From Sedimentisphaera sp050251615 (GTDB lineage Bacteria > Planctomycetota > Phycisphaerae > Sedimentisphaerales > Sedimentisphaeraceae), in NCBI GenBank assembly GCA_050251615.1, contig JBFWMM010000008.1, positions 1 to 64,000 of the forward strand: 64,000 nucleotides of DNA, given 5' to 3'. This document shows positions 34,084 to 43,434 of the stretch, piece after piece. Made by a program: the position numbers and the translations under genes. How positions within the stretch are numbered: the stretch's first letter is position 1; each line of letters opens with the position of its first letter. The notes under the pieces are model-generated. The model searched no databases. It had not been told where the DNA came from and saw nothing but the letters and a program-made list of their open reading frames with translations.

Positions 34084-34112
34084 ATTATATTACAAGAACG
34101 AACTGCCAACAA
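34084..34112 (-). promoter_or_regulatory. Candidate pyrF promoter
   Basis: On the minus strand TTGTTG and TATAAT (34089-34084) are 17 nt apart, giving a leader of about 90 nt before pyrF. The rest of the 356-bp interval to gatC contains no gene; no strong plus-strand promoter was clear. Confidence 0.4.
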
Positions 34113-34344
34113 CGCGCAGGAAAGAGCGAAGTACCAGAACATTTATGAAAAAACATTGAGTTACTCTTTGCTGAGCCCTGAGCAAATTTACATAACCTGC
34201 GTCTTTTTTGTGTTCAGAGGAGGAAAATACGGTTTTCACTTGAAAGAAAGGCAATTCATCGCAAAATATGTACTTCTAAAAAAATATCGCAGTCTTGGTA
34301 GTAAGAGCCACCATCTGTAACGAAAGAATTTGGAGTTATAATAA

Positions 34345-34650
34345 ATGTCAAACATAATCGATGAGAAGCAGGTGCGCGAGGTTGCCGCGCTGGCTCGCCT
34401 TGAGCTTACAGAAAGCGAAGTGAGCGAGTTTGCAACGCAGCTCAGCAGCATCCTTTCGTATGTCGAAAAGCTCGGTGAGCTTGATACAGAGGGCGTAGAG
34501 CCGATGGCACATTGCCTGCCTATAAAGAACGTCTTCCGTGAAGATATTCCGCATGAGCCTTTGAGCAGGGAGCTCGCCCTGAAGAATGCCCCCGATTCCG
34601 ACGGCACATACTTCTGTGTGCCCAAGGTACTTGACGGCGGCGAAGCGTAA
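34345..34650 (+). CDS. gatC: Asp-tRNA(Asn)/Glu-tRNA(Gln) amidotransferase subunit C
   Basis: The small 101-residue subunit stabilises GatA-GatB. The pattern LARLELTESEV and LSSILSYVEKLGELDT is typical, and the C-terminus FCVPKVLDGGEA fits the family end. It is the first gene of gatCAB with 23 nt before gatA. The complex makes Asn-tRNA or Gln-tRNA by transamidation, indicating that one of the direct synthetases is missing. Confidence 0.93.
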   Translation: MSNIIDEKQVREVAALARLELTESEVSEFATQLSSILSYVEKLGELDTEGVEPMAHCLPIKNVFREDIPHEPLSRELALKNAPDSDGTYFCVPKVLDGGEA

Positions 34651-34673
34651 ACGACAAAACGAATGAGAACAAA

Positions 34674-36137
34674 ATGAGTATAACAGCACAATCATTGCTT
34701 GCCGTGAGGGACAAGATAGCTTCCGGAGAGATTACAAGCCTCGAAGCAACGAAATCGGCGTTCGAGGCGATAGAAACCAGGGACAAGGAAATCGGCGCGT
34801 TTTTGAGCCTGTTCAAGGAACATTGTCTCGAAAAAGCTAAGATAATAGACGCACGCATCGCAGCCGGTGAGAAATGCGGCAAGCTTGCAGGCATTCCGAT
34901 CGCCATCAAAGACAACATGGCAACAAGCTGGGGCAAGACAACCTGCTCCTCGAAAATTCTCTCTGACTTTGAAGCGCCGTACAACGCAACGGCTGTTGAG
35001 AAGCTTCTTGCGGAAGACGCCATAATTATCGGCAAGCTCAATATGGACGAGTTCGCCATGGGCTCCAGCACTGAAAACGCCGGCATTGGCAAGACGGTTA
35101 ATCCGTGGGACACCTCACGCGTAACCGGTGGTAGCAGCGGCGGTAGCGCGGCGGCAGTAGCCGCGGGGCTATGCTATGGCTCGCTCGGCTCAGACACCGG
35201 CGGTTCAATTCGCCAGCCGGCCAGTTTCTGCGGCGTAGTGGGCGTCAAACCGACATACGGCCGCGTATCGAGATATGGCCTCGTCGCTTACGGTTCCAGC
35301 CTCGACCAGATCGGCCCCTTTGCCCGCAACACAAAGGACGCCGCTCTGCTTCTGGAAGCCATCAGCGGCCATGACGCCAAAGACAGCACAAGCGTAACAG
35401 ACCGTGCCGCAGGCAGCGCAGATTACCTTGCGGACATAGACAAGCCCGTAAAGAGGCTCAAGATTGCTATTGTACCGGAGTTTCTTACGGGTGCAAGCGA
35501 ACCCGTGCGCGAGGCGATAAACAAGGCGATAGACTTCTACAAATCTACGGGCGCGGAGATTGTAGAAGTGTCCATGCCGCACGCCGAATACGCAATAGCC
35601 GCATATTACATCGTGGCAACGGCTGAGGCATCAGCGAATCTTGCCCGCTTTGACGGCGTCCGCTACGGCCACCGCAGCAAAGACGTAAAAGAGTATATGG
35701 ACGTTTACAACAAGAGCAGAAATGAGGGTTTCGGGCAGGAAGTCAAACGGAGGATTATGCTCGGCACATACGCTCTCTCCAGCGGCTACTACGACGCCTA
35801 CTACCTCAAGGCGCTGAAAGTTCGCAGGCTCATCCGCAACGACTTCACCGAAGCGTTCGCCAAGGCTGACTGTCTGCTCATGCCGACCGCCCCGTCAACG
35901 GCGTTCAAGCTCGGACAGAATACTTCCGACCCGCTCCAGATGTACCTTGAGGACATCTATACGATTTCGGTTAACCTTGCGGGTGTACCGGGAGTTAGTA
36001 TTCCATGCGGCATTGATGCGGATAATATGCCCATAGGTATGCAGATTATCACAGACTCCTTCAAAGAAGCCAAGATGCTGCGTATAGCGAGGATGTTTGA
36101 AGCGGCGCACGATTTCGCCGACAAGATCGCCGAATGA
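34674..36137 (+). CDS. gatA: Glutamyl-tRNA amidotransferase subunit A
   Basis: GatA releases ammonia from glutamine for transamidation of mischarged tRNA. The amidase-signature triad is intact: Lys79 in IAIKDN, Ser154 in GGSSGGS, Ser178 in DTGGSIR. Length 487 fits. AGAAC and GAGAAC lie upstream rather than a strong ribosome site, and the spacing to gatC is 23 nt. Cotranscribed with gatC and gatB. Confidence 0.96.
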   Translation: MSITAQSLLAVRDKIASGEITSLEATKSAFEAIETRDKEIGAFLSLFKEHCLEKAKIIDARIAAGEKCGKLAGIPIAIKDNMATSWGKTTCSSKILSDFEAPYNATAVEKLLAEDAIIIGKLNMDEFAMGSSTENAGIGKTVNPWDTSRVTGGSSGGSAAAVAAGLCYGSLGSDTGGSIRQPASFCGVVGVKPTYGRVSRYGLVAYGSSLDQIGPFARNTKDAALLLEAISGHDAKDSTSVTDRAAGSADYLADIDKPVKRLKIAIVPEFLTGASEPVREAINKAIDFYKSTGAEIVEVSMPHAEYAIAAYYIVATAEASANLARFDGVRYGHRSKDVKEYMDVYNKSRNEGFGQEVKRRIMLGTYALSSGYYDAYYLKALKVRRLIRNDFTEAFAKADCLLMPTAPSTAFKLGQNTSDPLQMYLEDIYTISVNLAGVPGVSIPCGIDADNMPIGMQIITDSFKEAKMLRIARMFEAAHDFADKIAE

Positions 36138-36171
36138 ACAAACCAGATAGAGGATAACATCAGAGATTACG

Positions 36172-37635
36172 ATGAGTGGAATTAAATACAAAACGATTGT
36201 CGGGCTGGAAATTCACGTTCAGCTCAACACAAAGACCAAAATGTTCTGTAGCTGCCCCGTCGAGTACGGTCAGGAGCCCAACACGAAGGTGTGCCCGGTT
36301 TGTCTCGGGATGCCGGGCGCATTGCCTGTGATGAACAAGCAGGCATACGAGTACTCCGTGCTTGCGGCGCTGGCACTTGGCTGCAATATCCCCCGCTTCA
36401 CCAAGTGGGACAGAAAAAACTACTTCTACCCCGACCTGCCCAAAGGCTATCAGATAAGCCAGTACGACCTGCCAATGAGCGAGCACGGTTTCATAGAGAT
36501 ACCGCTTGAATCAGGCGAGATAAAACGCATTAGAATCACACGTGCACATCTCGAAGAGGATGCCGGCAAAAACTCCCACGAAGCGGGCGAGAGCTCGCAG
36601 GTGGATTTGAACCGTGCAGGAACGCCGCTTCTGGAAATCGTAACCGAGCCGGATATGAACAATGGCGTTGAAGTGCGCCAGATGGCGACAGAGCTTCAGC
36701 GAATCGTGCGCTATCTGGGGGTGTCTGAGGGCGATATGCAGAAGGGCCAGATGCGCTTCGAGCCGAACATCAACCTGATAATAGAGAAAGACGGCAAACA
36801 GTACCGCACCGCGATTGTGGAGGTGAAAAACCTCAACAGCTTCAAGGCGCTTGAAAAGAGCGTTGACTACGAAACAAAGCGCCAGCTTCGCGAGTTTACG
36901 GATAACGGTGCCGTCTGGGAAAATACCGCAAAATCAACCCGTGGCTGGGATGCTGACAAAGAGATTACCCTGCACCAGCGCAGCAAGGAGCTCGCCAACG
37001 ACTACCGCTATTTCCCCGATCCTGACCTCGTGCCCGTGGAAATAAGCGAAGAGTGGTTTGACAGCATCAAAGCGAGTTTGCCGGAACTGCCGCTTGCCAA
37101 GGAAAAGAGATTTGTAACCGAGCTTGGCCTCAGCGCGTACGACGCATCCGTGCTTACCGCCGACAGAGGTCTCGCTGAATACTACGAGGCGGCCGTTGCC
37201 GCCGGTGGCGATGCAAAGCGCGTCTGCAACCTCCTCACTCAGGATGGTCTCAAACTGGCCAATGATGCAGGTATCAGCTTCGCAGAGTTCGGTCTGCCTG
37301 CCGAACATATCGCGGAGCTTGCAAAGATTGCGGATGAGGGCACTGTCGGCTCATCAGCGGCAAGTAAGATTCTCGCCGCAATGACGGAAACAAAGAAGGC
37401 TCCAATGGCGCTGGCAGAGGAAATGAACCTCATCCAAACCAGCGATGCGAGCGAGCTTGAAGCTATCGTACGCGAGGTGTTCGCGGAAAATGAAAAGGCC
37501 GTTGAAGACGCTAAAGACGGCAAGAAAGCACCGAAATCCCGCGGTTTCCTGATGGGACAGGTGATGCGCAAGTCCAAAGGACAGGCAAACCCGAAAGTGG
37601 CCGGCGATATTATCGACAAGCTGCTTAGGGAGTAA
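36172..37635 (+). CDS. gatB: Glutamyl/aspartyl-tRNA amidotransferase subunit B
   Basis: GatB binds the tRNA and activates the carboxylate with ATP. The N-terminal VGLEIHVQLNTKTKMFC (residues 9-26) is diagnostic, with VCPVCLGMPGALPV and DLPKGYQISQYD following. The C-terminal tail domain binds tRNA, and the last block reads GQVMRKSKGQANP. The 487-residue chain is complete. It ends the gatCAB unit and converges on the glycyl-radical activase gene, with two hairpins between. Confidence 0.96.
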   Translation: MSGIKYKTIVGLEIHVQLNTKTKMFCSCPVEYGQEPNTKVCPVCLGMPGALPVMNKQAYEYSVLAALALGCNIPRFTKWDRKNYFYPDLPKGYQISQYDLPMSEHGFIEIPLESGEIKRIRITRAHLEEDAGKNSHEAGESSQVDLNRAGTPLLEIVTEPDMNNGVEVRQMATELQRIVRYLGVSEGDMQKGQMRFEPNINLIIEKDGKQYRTAIVEVKNLNSFKALEKSVDYETKRQLREFTDNGAVWENTAKSTRGWDADKEITLHQRSKELANDYRYFPDPDLVPVEISEEWFDSIKASLPELPLAKEKRFVTELGLSAYDASVLTADRGLAEYYEAAVAAGGDAKRVCNLLTQDGLKLANDAGISFAEFGLPAEHIAELAKIADEGTVGSSAASKILAAMTETKKAPMALAEEMNLIQTSDASELEAIVREVFAENEKAVEDAKDGKKAPKSRGFLMGQVMRKSKGQANPKVAGDIIDKLLRE

Positions 37636-37643
37636 GTGAAATG

Positions 37644-37710
37644 CCGGCAGGGCAAATTTCTGCCGGAAAACAAACGATTGTCTTGCCGCAAAGTAAAGCG
37701 GCAAGGCAAT
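37644..37710. terminator. Two hairpins between convergent gatB and activase genes
   Basis: A 7-bp stem pairs 37644-37650 with 37660-37666. A stronger 13-bp stem pairs 37677-37689 with 37698-37710 (one G-U) around an 8-nt AT-rich loop. Neither is followed by a clean T-run on either strand. They could end transcription in both directions, perhaps with Rho, but this is inferred. Confidence 0.5.
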
Positions 37711-37724
37711 TCCATAATTGTGGA

Positions 37725-38477
37725 TTAAAACAGTCTGACAGGTGCAATGACGCCTGAAAAGAATTGCTCAGTGCTCACTTGCTCTTCTTCGCCTTCTGCT
37801 TCTATTTCGTATTTCAGGCCAACTGCCTCGTATTTGCTGCCCGCGTAGCTGTTGTATGAAAGCAGGTGCAACTCGGATACGTTTTTGAGTTTTTGTGCAA
37901 GCACGGCGATTTTAGTGAGATTCTCAGGCGTATCAGTTACTCGCGGCACCAAAGGCACGCGCAACGTATATGAAACACCAAGCTCATCAAGAGCAAAAAG
38001 ATTGTGCAGAATCGGCTCGTTTGAGACGCCAGTCCACTTTTTGTGGCTCTCAGCGTCTATCAGTTTCACATCGAAATAGACATGGTCAACCTTTTCCGCG
38101 AGCTTCTTGAAGACGCCTTCTTCCGCGAAGCCCGATGTATCCAGAAGCACATGCACATCAACAAGCCGATCTATCACTTCTCCGACGAAGCCAGCCTGCA
38201 TAAGCGGCTCACCGCCGGAAAATGTAACACCGCCCGCGCTTTCATAATACACATCACTGTTATTCATCAATAGCTCGGCGAGTGTAGCTGAATCGTATTC
38301 TTTACCGGAAAGCCTCCTGTGCCCCGCTGAAAGCATCAACTGAGGCTCCATAAGAAGCCCCTCGGGGTTATGGCACCACTTGCAACGCATTGGACAGCCC
38401 TTCATAAAAACCGTTGTGCGTATCCCCGGGCCATCGTTGAGTGCGAATTCCTTTATGTCAAAAACAATACCTTTCAC
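37725..38477 (-). CDS. Glycyl-radical enzyme activating protein, short radical-SAM form
   Basis: The 250-residue enzyme installs a glycyl radical on a partner enzyme using S-adenosylmethionine and a 4Fe-4S cluster. The cluster cysteines are Cys28, Cys32 and Cys35 in CPMRCKWCHNPEG, and the SGGEP motif follows at about 88. It lacks the two-cluster ferredoxin insert found in PflA-like long forms for diol dehydratase or BssD. Start is GTG at 38477. No glycyl-radical enzyme lies in the window, so its partner is elsewhere. A LacI regulator ends 12 nt upstream on the same strand. Confidence 0.85.
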   Translation of the reverse strand: MKGIVFDIKEFALNDGPGIRTTVFMKGCPMRCKWCHNPEGLLMEPQLMLSAGHRRLSGKEYDSATLAELLMNNSDVYYESAGGVTFSGGEPLMQAGFVGEVIDRLVDVHVLLDTSGFAEEGVFKKLAEKVDHVYFDVKLIDAESHKKWTGVSNEPILHNLFALDELGVSYTLRVPLVPRVTDTPENLTKIAVLAQKLKNVSELHLLSYNSYAGSKYEAVGLKYEIEAEGEEEQVSTEQFFSGVIAPVRLF

Positions 38478-38489
38478 GCAACCCTCATA

Positions 38490-39494
38490 TCAACTGTTGA
38501 CCGTTGAGCGGCGGATGATAAGCTCGGGCGTAAGGACTTTCTGGATTCTTTCTCCCCTGTTCTTCAGGAGAGTCAGAAGCGATTTGACGCATTCAGTACC
38601 CATCTCCTGCTTAGGCTGGGTAACGGTTGTGAGGGTGGGGTTCATATATGCGCCGAACTGGAGGTTGTCGTGTCCGGCGATAAGAATATCCCTGCCCACG
38701 ACAATTCCGCGTTCCTGCAACGCATAAATCGCACCCATTGCTATGCGGTCAGTGGCGCAGAAAATCGCATCAGGCATCTCATTATTCTCCAAAAACGCGG
38801 TAAGGTTATCGTAGCCGAATGCTTGATTATCGACTGTCTCCGCGCTGCTCGTTGTCGGGATAAGAACAGGCTTTTTGCCGCGCGCTTCCATTGTCTCAAT
38901 GTAGCTCCGGCGGCGAGTTTTGACGGCAAGGTTTGTGTCGGGATGTACACTGCCAAGATATGCAGGTGAGGTGCCCTGCTCAATGAGGTGCTCTGTAACG
39001 AGCCTGGCGCTGAGGTAGTTGTCGTTAATGACAAAGCTACTGTCGCCGCTGAGGTAGCAGTCGAAATATACCACAGGCATTCGCTTCTCAAGAGAGGCCC
39101 AGTCTTCAAGGCTGCATTTGTCAACAACCGGCGCAACAATCACCCCGCAAACCCGCAATGATTCAAAATTGCGCAGGATTCTTGCCTCCTCTTCTATGTC
39201 GCCGAGAGAACACTGACAGATGAGCTGGTAACCGTTGTTGTAGGCTTCTTTTTCAGCGGCGTTGATAATCTCACCAAAGAAAGAATCGAAATTCTGGGAA
39301 ATGAGCATTCCGATAGTGAAGCTCTCATTGCGCACGAGCCCCGTTGCAAGCAGATTGCGGGTGTAGTGCAACTTTTCGCAGGCCTCAAGCACCTTTTTGC
39401 GGGTCTTTTCCGCAACGTAGGTGCCGTTGAGTACCTTTGAAACGGTATAGCGGGATACCCCGGCCTCTTTTGCCACCTGACCCATTGTCGTCAT
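38490..39494 (-). CDS. LacI-family transcriptional regulator
   Basis: The 334-residue regulator begins MTTMGQVAKEAGVSRYTVS, the LacI helix-turn-helix, and the hinge helix KTRKKVLEACEKLHY follows. The C-terminal 270 residues form a periplasmic-binding-protein-like effector domain (IGMLISQNF, PDAIFCATD). I chose the ATG at 39494 with GGAG 7 nt upstream; a 12-residue extension is less likely. It probably controls a sugar locus. The adjacent permease remnant and the symporter across the gap hint at a former transport cluster. The effector and operator are unknown. Confidence 0.88.
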   Translation of the reverse strand: MTTMGQVAKEAGVSRYTVSKVLNGTYVAEKTRKKVLEACEKLHYTRNLLATGLVRNESFTIGMLISQNFDSFFGEIINAAEKEAYNNGYQLICQCSLGDIEEEARILRNFESLRVCGVIVAPVVDKCSLEDWASLEKRMPVVYFDCYLSGDSSFVINDNYLSARLVTEHLIEQGTSPAYLGSVHPDTNLAVKTRRRSYIETMEARGKKPVLIPTTSSAETVDNQAFGYDNLTAFLENNEMPDAIFCATDRIAMGAIYALQERGIVVGRDILIAGHDNLQFGAYMNPTLTTVTQPKQEMGTECVKSLLTLLKNRGERIQKVLTPELIIRRSTVNS

Positions 39495-39548
39495 AAAAAA
39501 CTCCGTAAAAATTTCTGCCTTAATACTCAAGGTATCGTGTTGACTAAA

Positions 39549-39917
39549 TCACGCTTTTGCCTTGCGCTTCTTAATCAGCATATCGAAAACCACGCTGATC
39601 AATATTACGCCTCCCATCACAGATGTGTTGAGCGAACTTGGTATTCCCAGCAAGTTTACAAGATTCTGCAAAACCTGCAAGAGTGCTGTACCTATTATTA
39701 TGCCTATTATTGTCCCTTCACCTCCGCGAAGCGAACACAACCCGGCCGTGCGAATGTTTTGACGTACATCGGGGCTATTTATATCGAATCGGGGGCCTGG
39801 AAAAATCCTGCCCGAAAATTCCACTGTTACAGGGGCGCCTCTTTTTTTGCCGAGCGCAGTATCCCCATGGCTCTCCTCTGTGCCGGCCGAAACTGCATTA
39901 TTTGCTTTGACTTCCAT
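39549..39917 (-). pseudogene. Remnant of an RbsC-like sugar ABC permease
   Basis: The last 58 residues of this 122-residue frame (coordinates about 39549-39725) read GGEGTIIGIIIGTALLQVL, NLLGIPSSLN and VVFDMLIKKRK, the C-terminal helices of RbsC-type permeases. Residues 1-60 do not resemble the family's membrane domain; an ATG with a GGAG-like site gives it a start. RbsC is normally about 320 residues, so about 200 are missing. It looks like a truncated or internally deleted permease beside a LacI gene. Whether the short product is made is uncertain. Confidence 0.65.
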
Positions 39918-40188
39918 TTTTTCAGCTCCATTATTTCTTGCGCTTCTTACGCAAATTTTTTTTCTTCCCTCTATCCGGCGATCATTGTATCTAAAAGTTG
40001 ATACGAGTCAAGTTTATTTTGCCAAAATCATGCCTGCCCGATTTCAGGCAAGGAATTCCACGGTTAAGCATTTTCAGTATAATATCATGTTTGATAGAAC
40101 AGGAACAAATAAACTGACAGAAATTGAACAGGATGAGCGATATGCCGAAACTGGACAAGACCGCTTCTTTTGAGATGGTATTCCGCAG

Positions 40189-41613
40189 ATGACTTTCGCC
40201 GCATTCAGCCCGCTGAACTATTCCATTTTGGGTGTTTATATGTTCAGTGTGCTTTTGGTGGGGTTTCTATGCACGAGGAAATCCGAAAGCGCGGAGGAGT
40301 ATTTCCTCGCGGGCCGCAATATGCCGGCGTTAGTCGTGGCGATGAGTATGTTCGCCTCACTCACTAGCGCGGTAACGTTTATGGGCGTGCCCCAGATTGC
40401 CTACAGCGACAACGTCTCAGTTATCCTCGGCGTAGCAGTGAGCCCGATAGTGGCGCCAATACTGATAACCCTTTTCTATCCGGTTTACTGGAAGAACAAG
40501 GTTACCACAAGCTACGATTACATCGCACTTCGCTTCGGTGAGCGCGCTCGCCACACCGCATCGGGTATGTTCATCCTTGCGCGGCTCGGCTGGCTCGGTA
40601 CGGTAATCTACGCCCCCTCTCTTGCGCTGAACATCTCAACTGGTATCCCAGTCAAGCTCGCTATTCTGCTTATGGGCGCGGTAGCGACAGTCTATACAAT
40701 CTTCGGCGGGCTCAAGGCAGTGCTCTGGACGGATGTCTTGCAGTTTATTGTGCTCGTGGGCGGGGCAATATGGATTGCGCTCGGACTTGGCATTGAGCAG
40801 GGGTTTGCCAACGTCATCCGCGCAAGCGCCGATGCCGGCAAGTTCGACATCTTTCATTTCGGTATCGATTTTACCAAAATGACGGCCGTCAGCGCGATGG
40901 TGTCGTTCTTCCTCATATTCACACACGATTACGGCGTGGATCAGATAACCGTACAAAGGCTTATCTCCGTCAAGAGCTTTCGCGGCCTCTCCGGCGCGGT
41001 TATATTCAACTCGATTGTGGATGTGGTGATAAACGCCCTACTGCTTTTTATCGGGCTGGGACTGTTTGTGAAGTATGCCCCGAGCGCCCTGCCTGATGGC
41101 ATAAACGGCGCCGCTATCTTGCCATGGCATATAGTCTCAAGCCTCCCTGACGGAATCAGCGGGGTGATGATTGCAGGTATTTTCGCCGCGGCAATGTCGA
41201 GCATGGATTCCGGGCTTAACTCCATCAGCACTGTTATCGTGAACGATTTTTCGCGCAACCCGAAAAAAAGCGACAAGGCAAAGGTTCAAGCCGGTCGCTG
41301 GCTCACGCTCGTTTTCGGAATCTTCGCAACTGTTGCCGCGTTCTATGCCGGCTCCATCGGGCATATCGTAAAGGCTTGGAGTTCGTTTATGGCACTCTTC
41401 GCCGCCCCGCTCCTGGCGCTGTTTGTGCTTGGACTGCTGGTGAAGAAGGCGAGGTTTATAGACTGGCTTATAGTCCTGCCGCTTACGATGTCCGCCTGCC
41501 TGCTCTTGCAGAAAACACAGCTGCACTGGATCTACATTTTTCCGTTCAGCGCGATATCGCAGTTTAGCGTTTCCCTCATTGCCGGCGCAGCGAGACGCAT
41601 CTTCTTTCGATAA
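40189..41613 (+). CDS. Sodium:solute symporter (SSS family)
   Basis: The 474-residue protein has about 12-13 predicted helices and the SSS signature region: EYFLAGRNMPALVVAMSMFAS at residues about 35-55 (the GRxxP motif), then GGLKAVLWTDVLQ near 175. SSS members import sugars, sugar acids, amino acids or sialic acid with Na+. The C-terminus is a little short, ending AARRIFFR. No symporter small accessory protein is adjacent; one like it lies at 21997. It may relate to the LacI regulator and the permease remnant nearby, which is inference. Confidence 0.85.
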   Translation: MTFAAFSPLNYSILGVYMFSVLLVGFLCTRKSESAEEYFLAGRNMPALVVAMSMFASLTSAVTFMGVPQIAYSDNVSVILGVAVSPIVAPILITLFYPVYWKNKVTTSYDYIALRFGERARHTASGMFILARLGWLGTVIYAPSLALNISTGIPVKLAILLMGAVATVYTIFGGLKAVLWTDVLQFIVLVGGAIWIALGLGIEQGFANVIRASADAGKFDIFHFGIDFTKMTAVSAMVSFFLIFTHDYGVDQITVQRLISVKSFRGLSGAVIFNSIVDVVINALLLFIGLGLFVKYAPSALPDGINGAAILPWHIVSSLPDGISGVMIAGIFAAAMSSMDSGLNSISTVIVNDFSRNPKKSDKAKVQAGRWLTLVFGIFATVAAFYAGSIGHIVKAWSSFMALFAAPLLALFVLGLLVKKARFIDWLIVLPLTMSACLLLQKTQLHWIYIFPFSAISQFSVSLIAGAARRIFFR

Positions 41614-41774
41614 ACAAACTTTAGATTTCGCTTGGATATGCAGGAGTGAGGAAGCAAATCCCGCAAGCAGGACAAATCATTAAAGACCTCTGGTTCCTTG
41701 ACGAACAATAAGGTTTTACTCAACCGCCCTCCTTGCGCGGGCATCCTTAATTAAGGTGGGGGCTGCCAAACGCA

Positions 41775-41815
41775 CAAAAAAATCGAAGCGGAACACAATA
41801 GCATTCCGCTTCGAT
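41775..41815 (-). terminator. Intrinsic terminator of metY
   Basis: A 12-bp perfect stem pairs ATCGAAGCGGAA (41782-41793) with TTCCGCTTCGAT (41804-41815), loop 10 nt. On the minus strand the second arm runs into seven T residues. It sits 24 nt after the metY stop. Confidence 0.9.
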
Positions 41816-41838
41816 ATGAAACGTAATTAAGCAATGTC

Positions 41839-43143
41839 TCAGTTATTCTGTGAGATTTCAATTGCCTGAGCGAGGTCGGCGATGATGTCGCCAACATTCT
41901 CAATACCGACCGAAAGCCTGATGTATTCAGGCGAGACGCCCGAAGCAATCTGTTCGGCCTCGGTGAGTTGTTGATGCGTTGTCGAGGCGGGATGAATGAT
42001 AAGCGTCTTGGCATCGCCGATGTTGGCAAGATGCTTTGCAAGCTTAACGTTATTTATGAGCTTTTTGCCCGCTTCCAGACCGCCGTTAATGCCGAAGCCG
42101 ATAATCGCGCCCGCACCTGCCGTAAGATATTTTTTCGCGTTTGCATGATGTTTGTGGCTTTCAAGGCCGGGATAGTTTACCCAAGCCACAGCAGGATTTT
42201 GCTCAAGCCATGTTGCCACTTTGATCGCGTTGGCAACGTGCCGCTCCATCCTCACATCAAGTGTCTCAATACCAAGCAGGATTAAAAATGCACCGAACGG
42301 GCTTAAACAGGCACCTGTGTCGCGAAGCCAGTGTGTGCGGATATGAGTAATATAGGCGATATTCCCGAAAGGCTTCAGGGCTTCTGTAAAGACAACACCA
42401 TGATAGGAATCGTCCGGAGCCGCAAACTCAGGCCACTTCTCAGGATTATCAGCCCACTTGAAATTGCCGCTGTCAACGATAGCACCGCCGAGATGTACGC
42501 CGTGGCCGCCGAGGAATTTGGTGCAGGAATAAACAACAATATCCGCGCCGTGTTCAATAGGCCTGAACAGCGCGGGAGTTAACACGGTATTGTCAATGAT
42601 AACCGGAAGGCCGAGCGCGTGCGCGGCTGCTGAAATGCTGCCAAAATCGGGAACATCGTTCTTGGGATTGCCGACAGACTCCAAATACACAAGCCTCGTG
42701 TTCTCGTCCGCAAGCTCGGCAATCTTCTCCGGCTGATCAGGAGAAAACGGTCTGACTTCAATTCCGAGCTTCTTGAAAGTCTGGGTAAAGAGTGTCCAGG
42801 TTCCGCCGTAAAGACTTGTTGAAGAAATTATGTTTTGGCCGCTGTGGGCTATCGTAAGTACGGCAGCCGTTATTGCCGCCAGTCCGCTGGCAAAGGCAAG
42901 CGCGCCAACGCCCCCGTCAAGTGCCGCAAGTCTTTTCTCAAGAACATCGGTTGTCGGGTTCGTAAAGCGGGTGTAGATGTTACCGAATTCCTTCAAACCG
43001 AATAGATTGGCGGCATGTTCGGTGCTTTCAAAGTTGTACGATGCCGTTGCGTAGATAGGTACTGCGCATGCGTGCGTGGTAGGGTCGTCCCCCTGCCCTG
43101 CATGCAGGACTTTAGTCGCAAAATGGCATTTATTTTCGTTCAT
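41839..43143 (-). CDS. metY: O-acetylhomoserine aminocarboxypropyltransferase (homocysteine synthase)
   Basis: This PLP enzyme condenses O-acetylhomoserine with sulfide to homocysteine. The 434-residue chain has the Cys/Met-metabolism PLP-enzyme motifs: YTRFTNPTTDVLEKR near 57-71, DNTVLTP with Asp184, and SCTKFLGGHG with the PLP Lys209. The start ATG at 43143 has AAGGAG upstream; the 12-residue longer form is less likely. It is monocistronic, with a strong terminator and a promoter within an inverted repeat, and faces an Rrf2 gene. A direct sulfhydrylation route and sulfur regulation are inferred. Confidence 0.94.
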   Translation of the reverse strand: MNENKCHFATKVLHAGQGDDPTTHACAVPIYATASYNFESTEHAANLFGLKEFGNIYTRFTNPTTDVLEKRLAALDGGVGALAFASGLAAITAAVLTIAHSGQNIISSTSLYGGTWTLFTQTFKKLGIEVRPFSPDQPEKIAELADENTRLVYLESVGNPKNDVPDFGSISAAAHALGLPVIIDNTVLTPALFRPIEHGADIVVYSCTKFLGGHGVHLGGAIVDSGNFKWADNPEKWPEFAAPDDSYHGVVFTEALKPFGNIAYITHIRTHWLRDTGACLSPFGAFLILLGIETLDVRMERHVANAIKVATWLEQNPAVAWVNYPGLESHKHHANAKKYLTAGAGAIIGFGINGGLEAGKKLINNVKLAKHLANIGDAKTLIIHPASTTHQQLTEAEQIASGVSPEYIRLSVGIENVGDIIADLAQAIEISQNN

Positions 43144-43264
43144 TCTGTTCTCCTTTCCGGCCGGGCCGGTGTAACTCAATTCTGTTTTTACTACTCTTGA
43201 CCTGCATCATATCTCACTTTTTAATCTAAGCAGGGCAAGCCCCACTAAGTAGATAGATATATGT

Positions 43265-43312
43265 CATCTTGAGTTGGCTATGATAACATACCTCAGTATA
43301 TCAGTCAAGATG
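43265..43312 (-). promoter_or_regulatory. metY promoter enclosed by an 8-bp inverted repeat (candidate operator)
   Basis: On the minus strand TTGACT (43308-43303) and TATCAT (43285-43280) are 17 nt apart. The 8-mers CATCTTGA (43265-43272) and TCAAGATG (43305-43312) form an inverted pair with centres 40 bp apart, one overlapping the -35 box and the other lying near the predicted transcription start. This layout is what a repressor bound across the promoter would use. Leader length to metY is about 130 nt. Confidence 0.6.
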
Positions 43313-43368
43313 TTTTTATTGATAATTCAATTATTACATCGAAGCGGTGTGATTACGCTCAAAAAAGA

Positions 43369-43396
43369 TTGACTGTCTTGTTGCAAGTCATATCAT
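43369..43396 (+). promoter_or_regulatory. Promoter of the divergent Rrf2 gene
   Basis: TTGACT and TATCAT are 16 nt apart, 38 nt before the ATG, both five of six to consensus and identical to the two boxes of metY. TGACT...AGTCA forms a short inverted repeat across the -35/spacer and could be an autoregulatory site. Confidence 0.6.
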
Positions 43397-43434
43397 AAGC
43401 ATCTACAAATGGCTTTAAAATAGGATTGTTAGAA

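Noticed and set aside
43143..43273. SAM-binding riboswitch in the metY leader
   Set aside because: The 130-nt leader does not match any SAM aptamer core that I could recognise.
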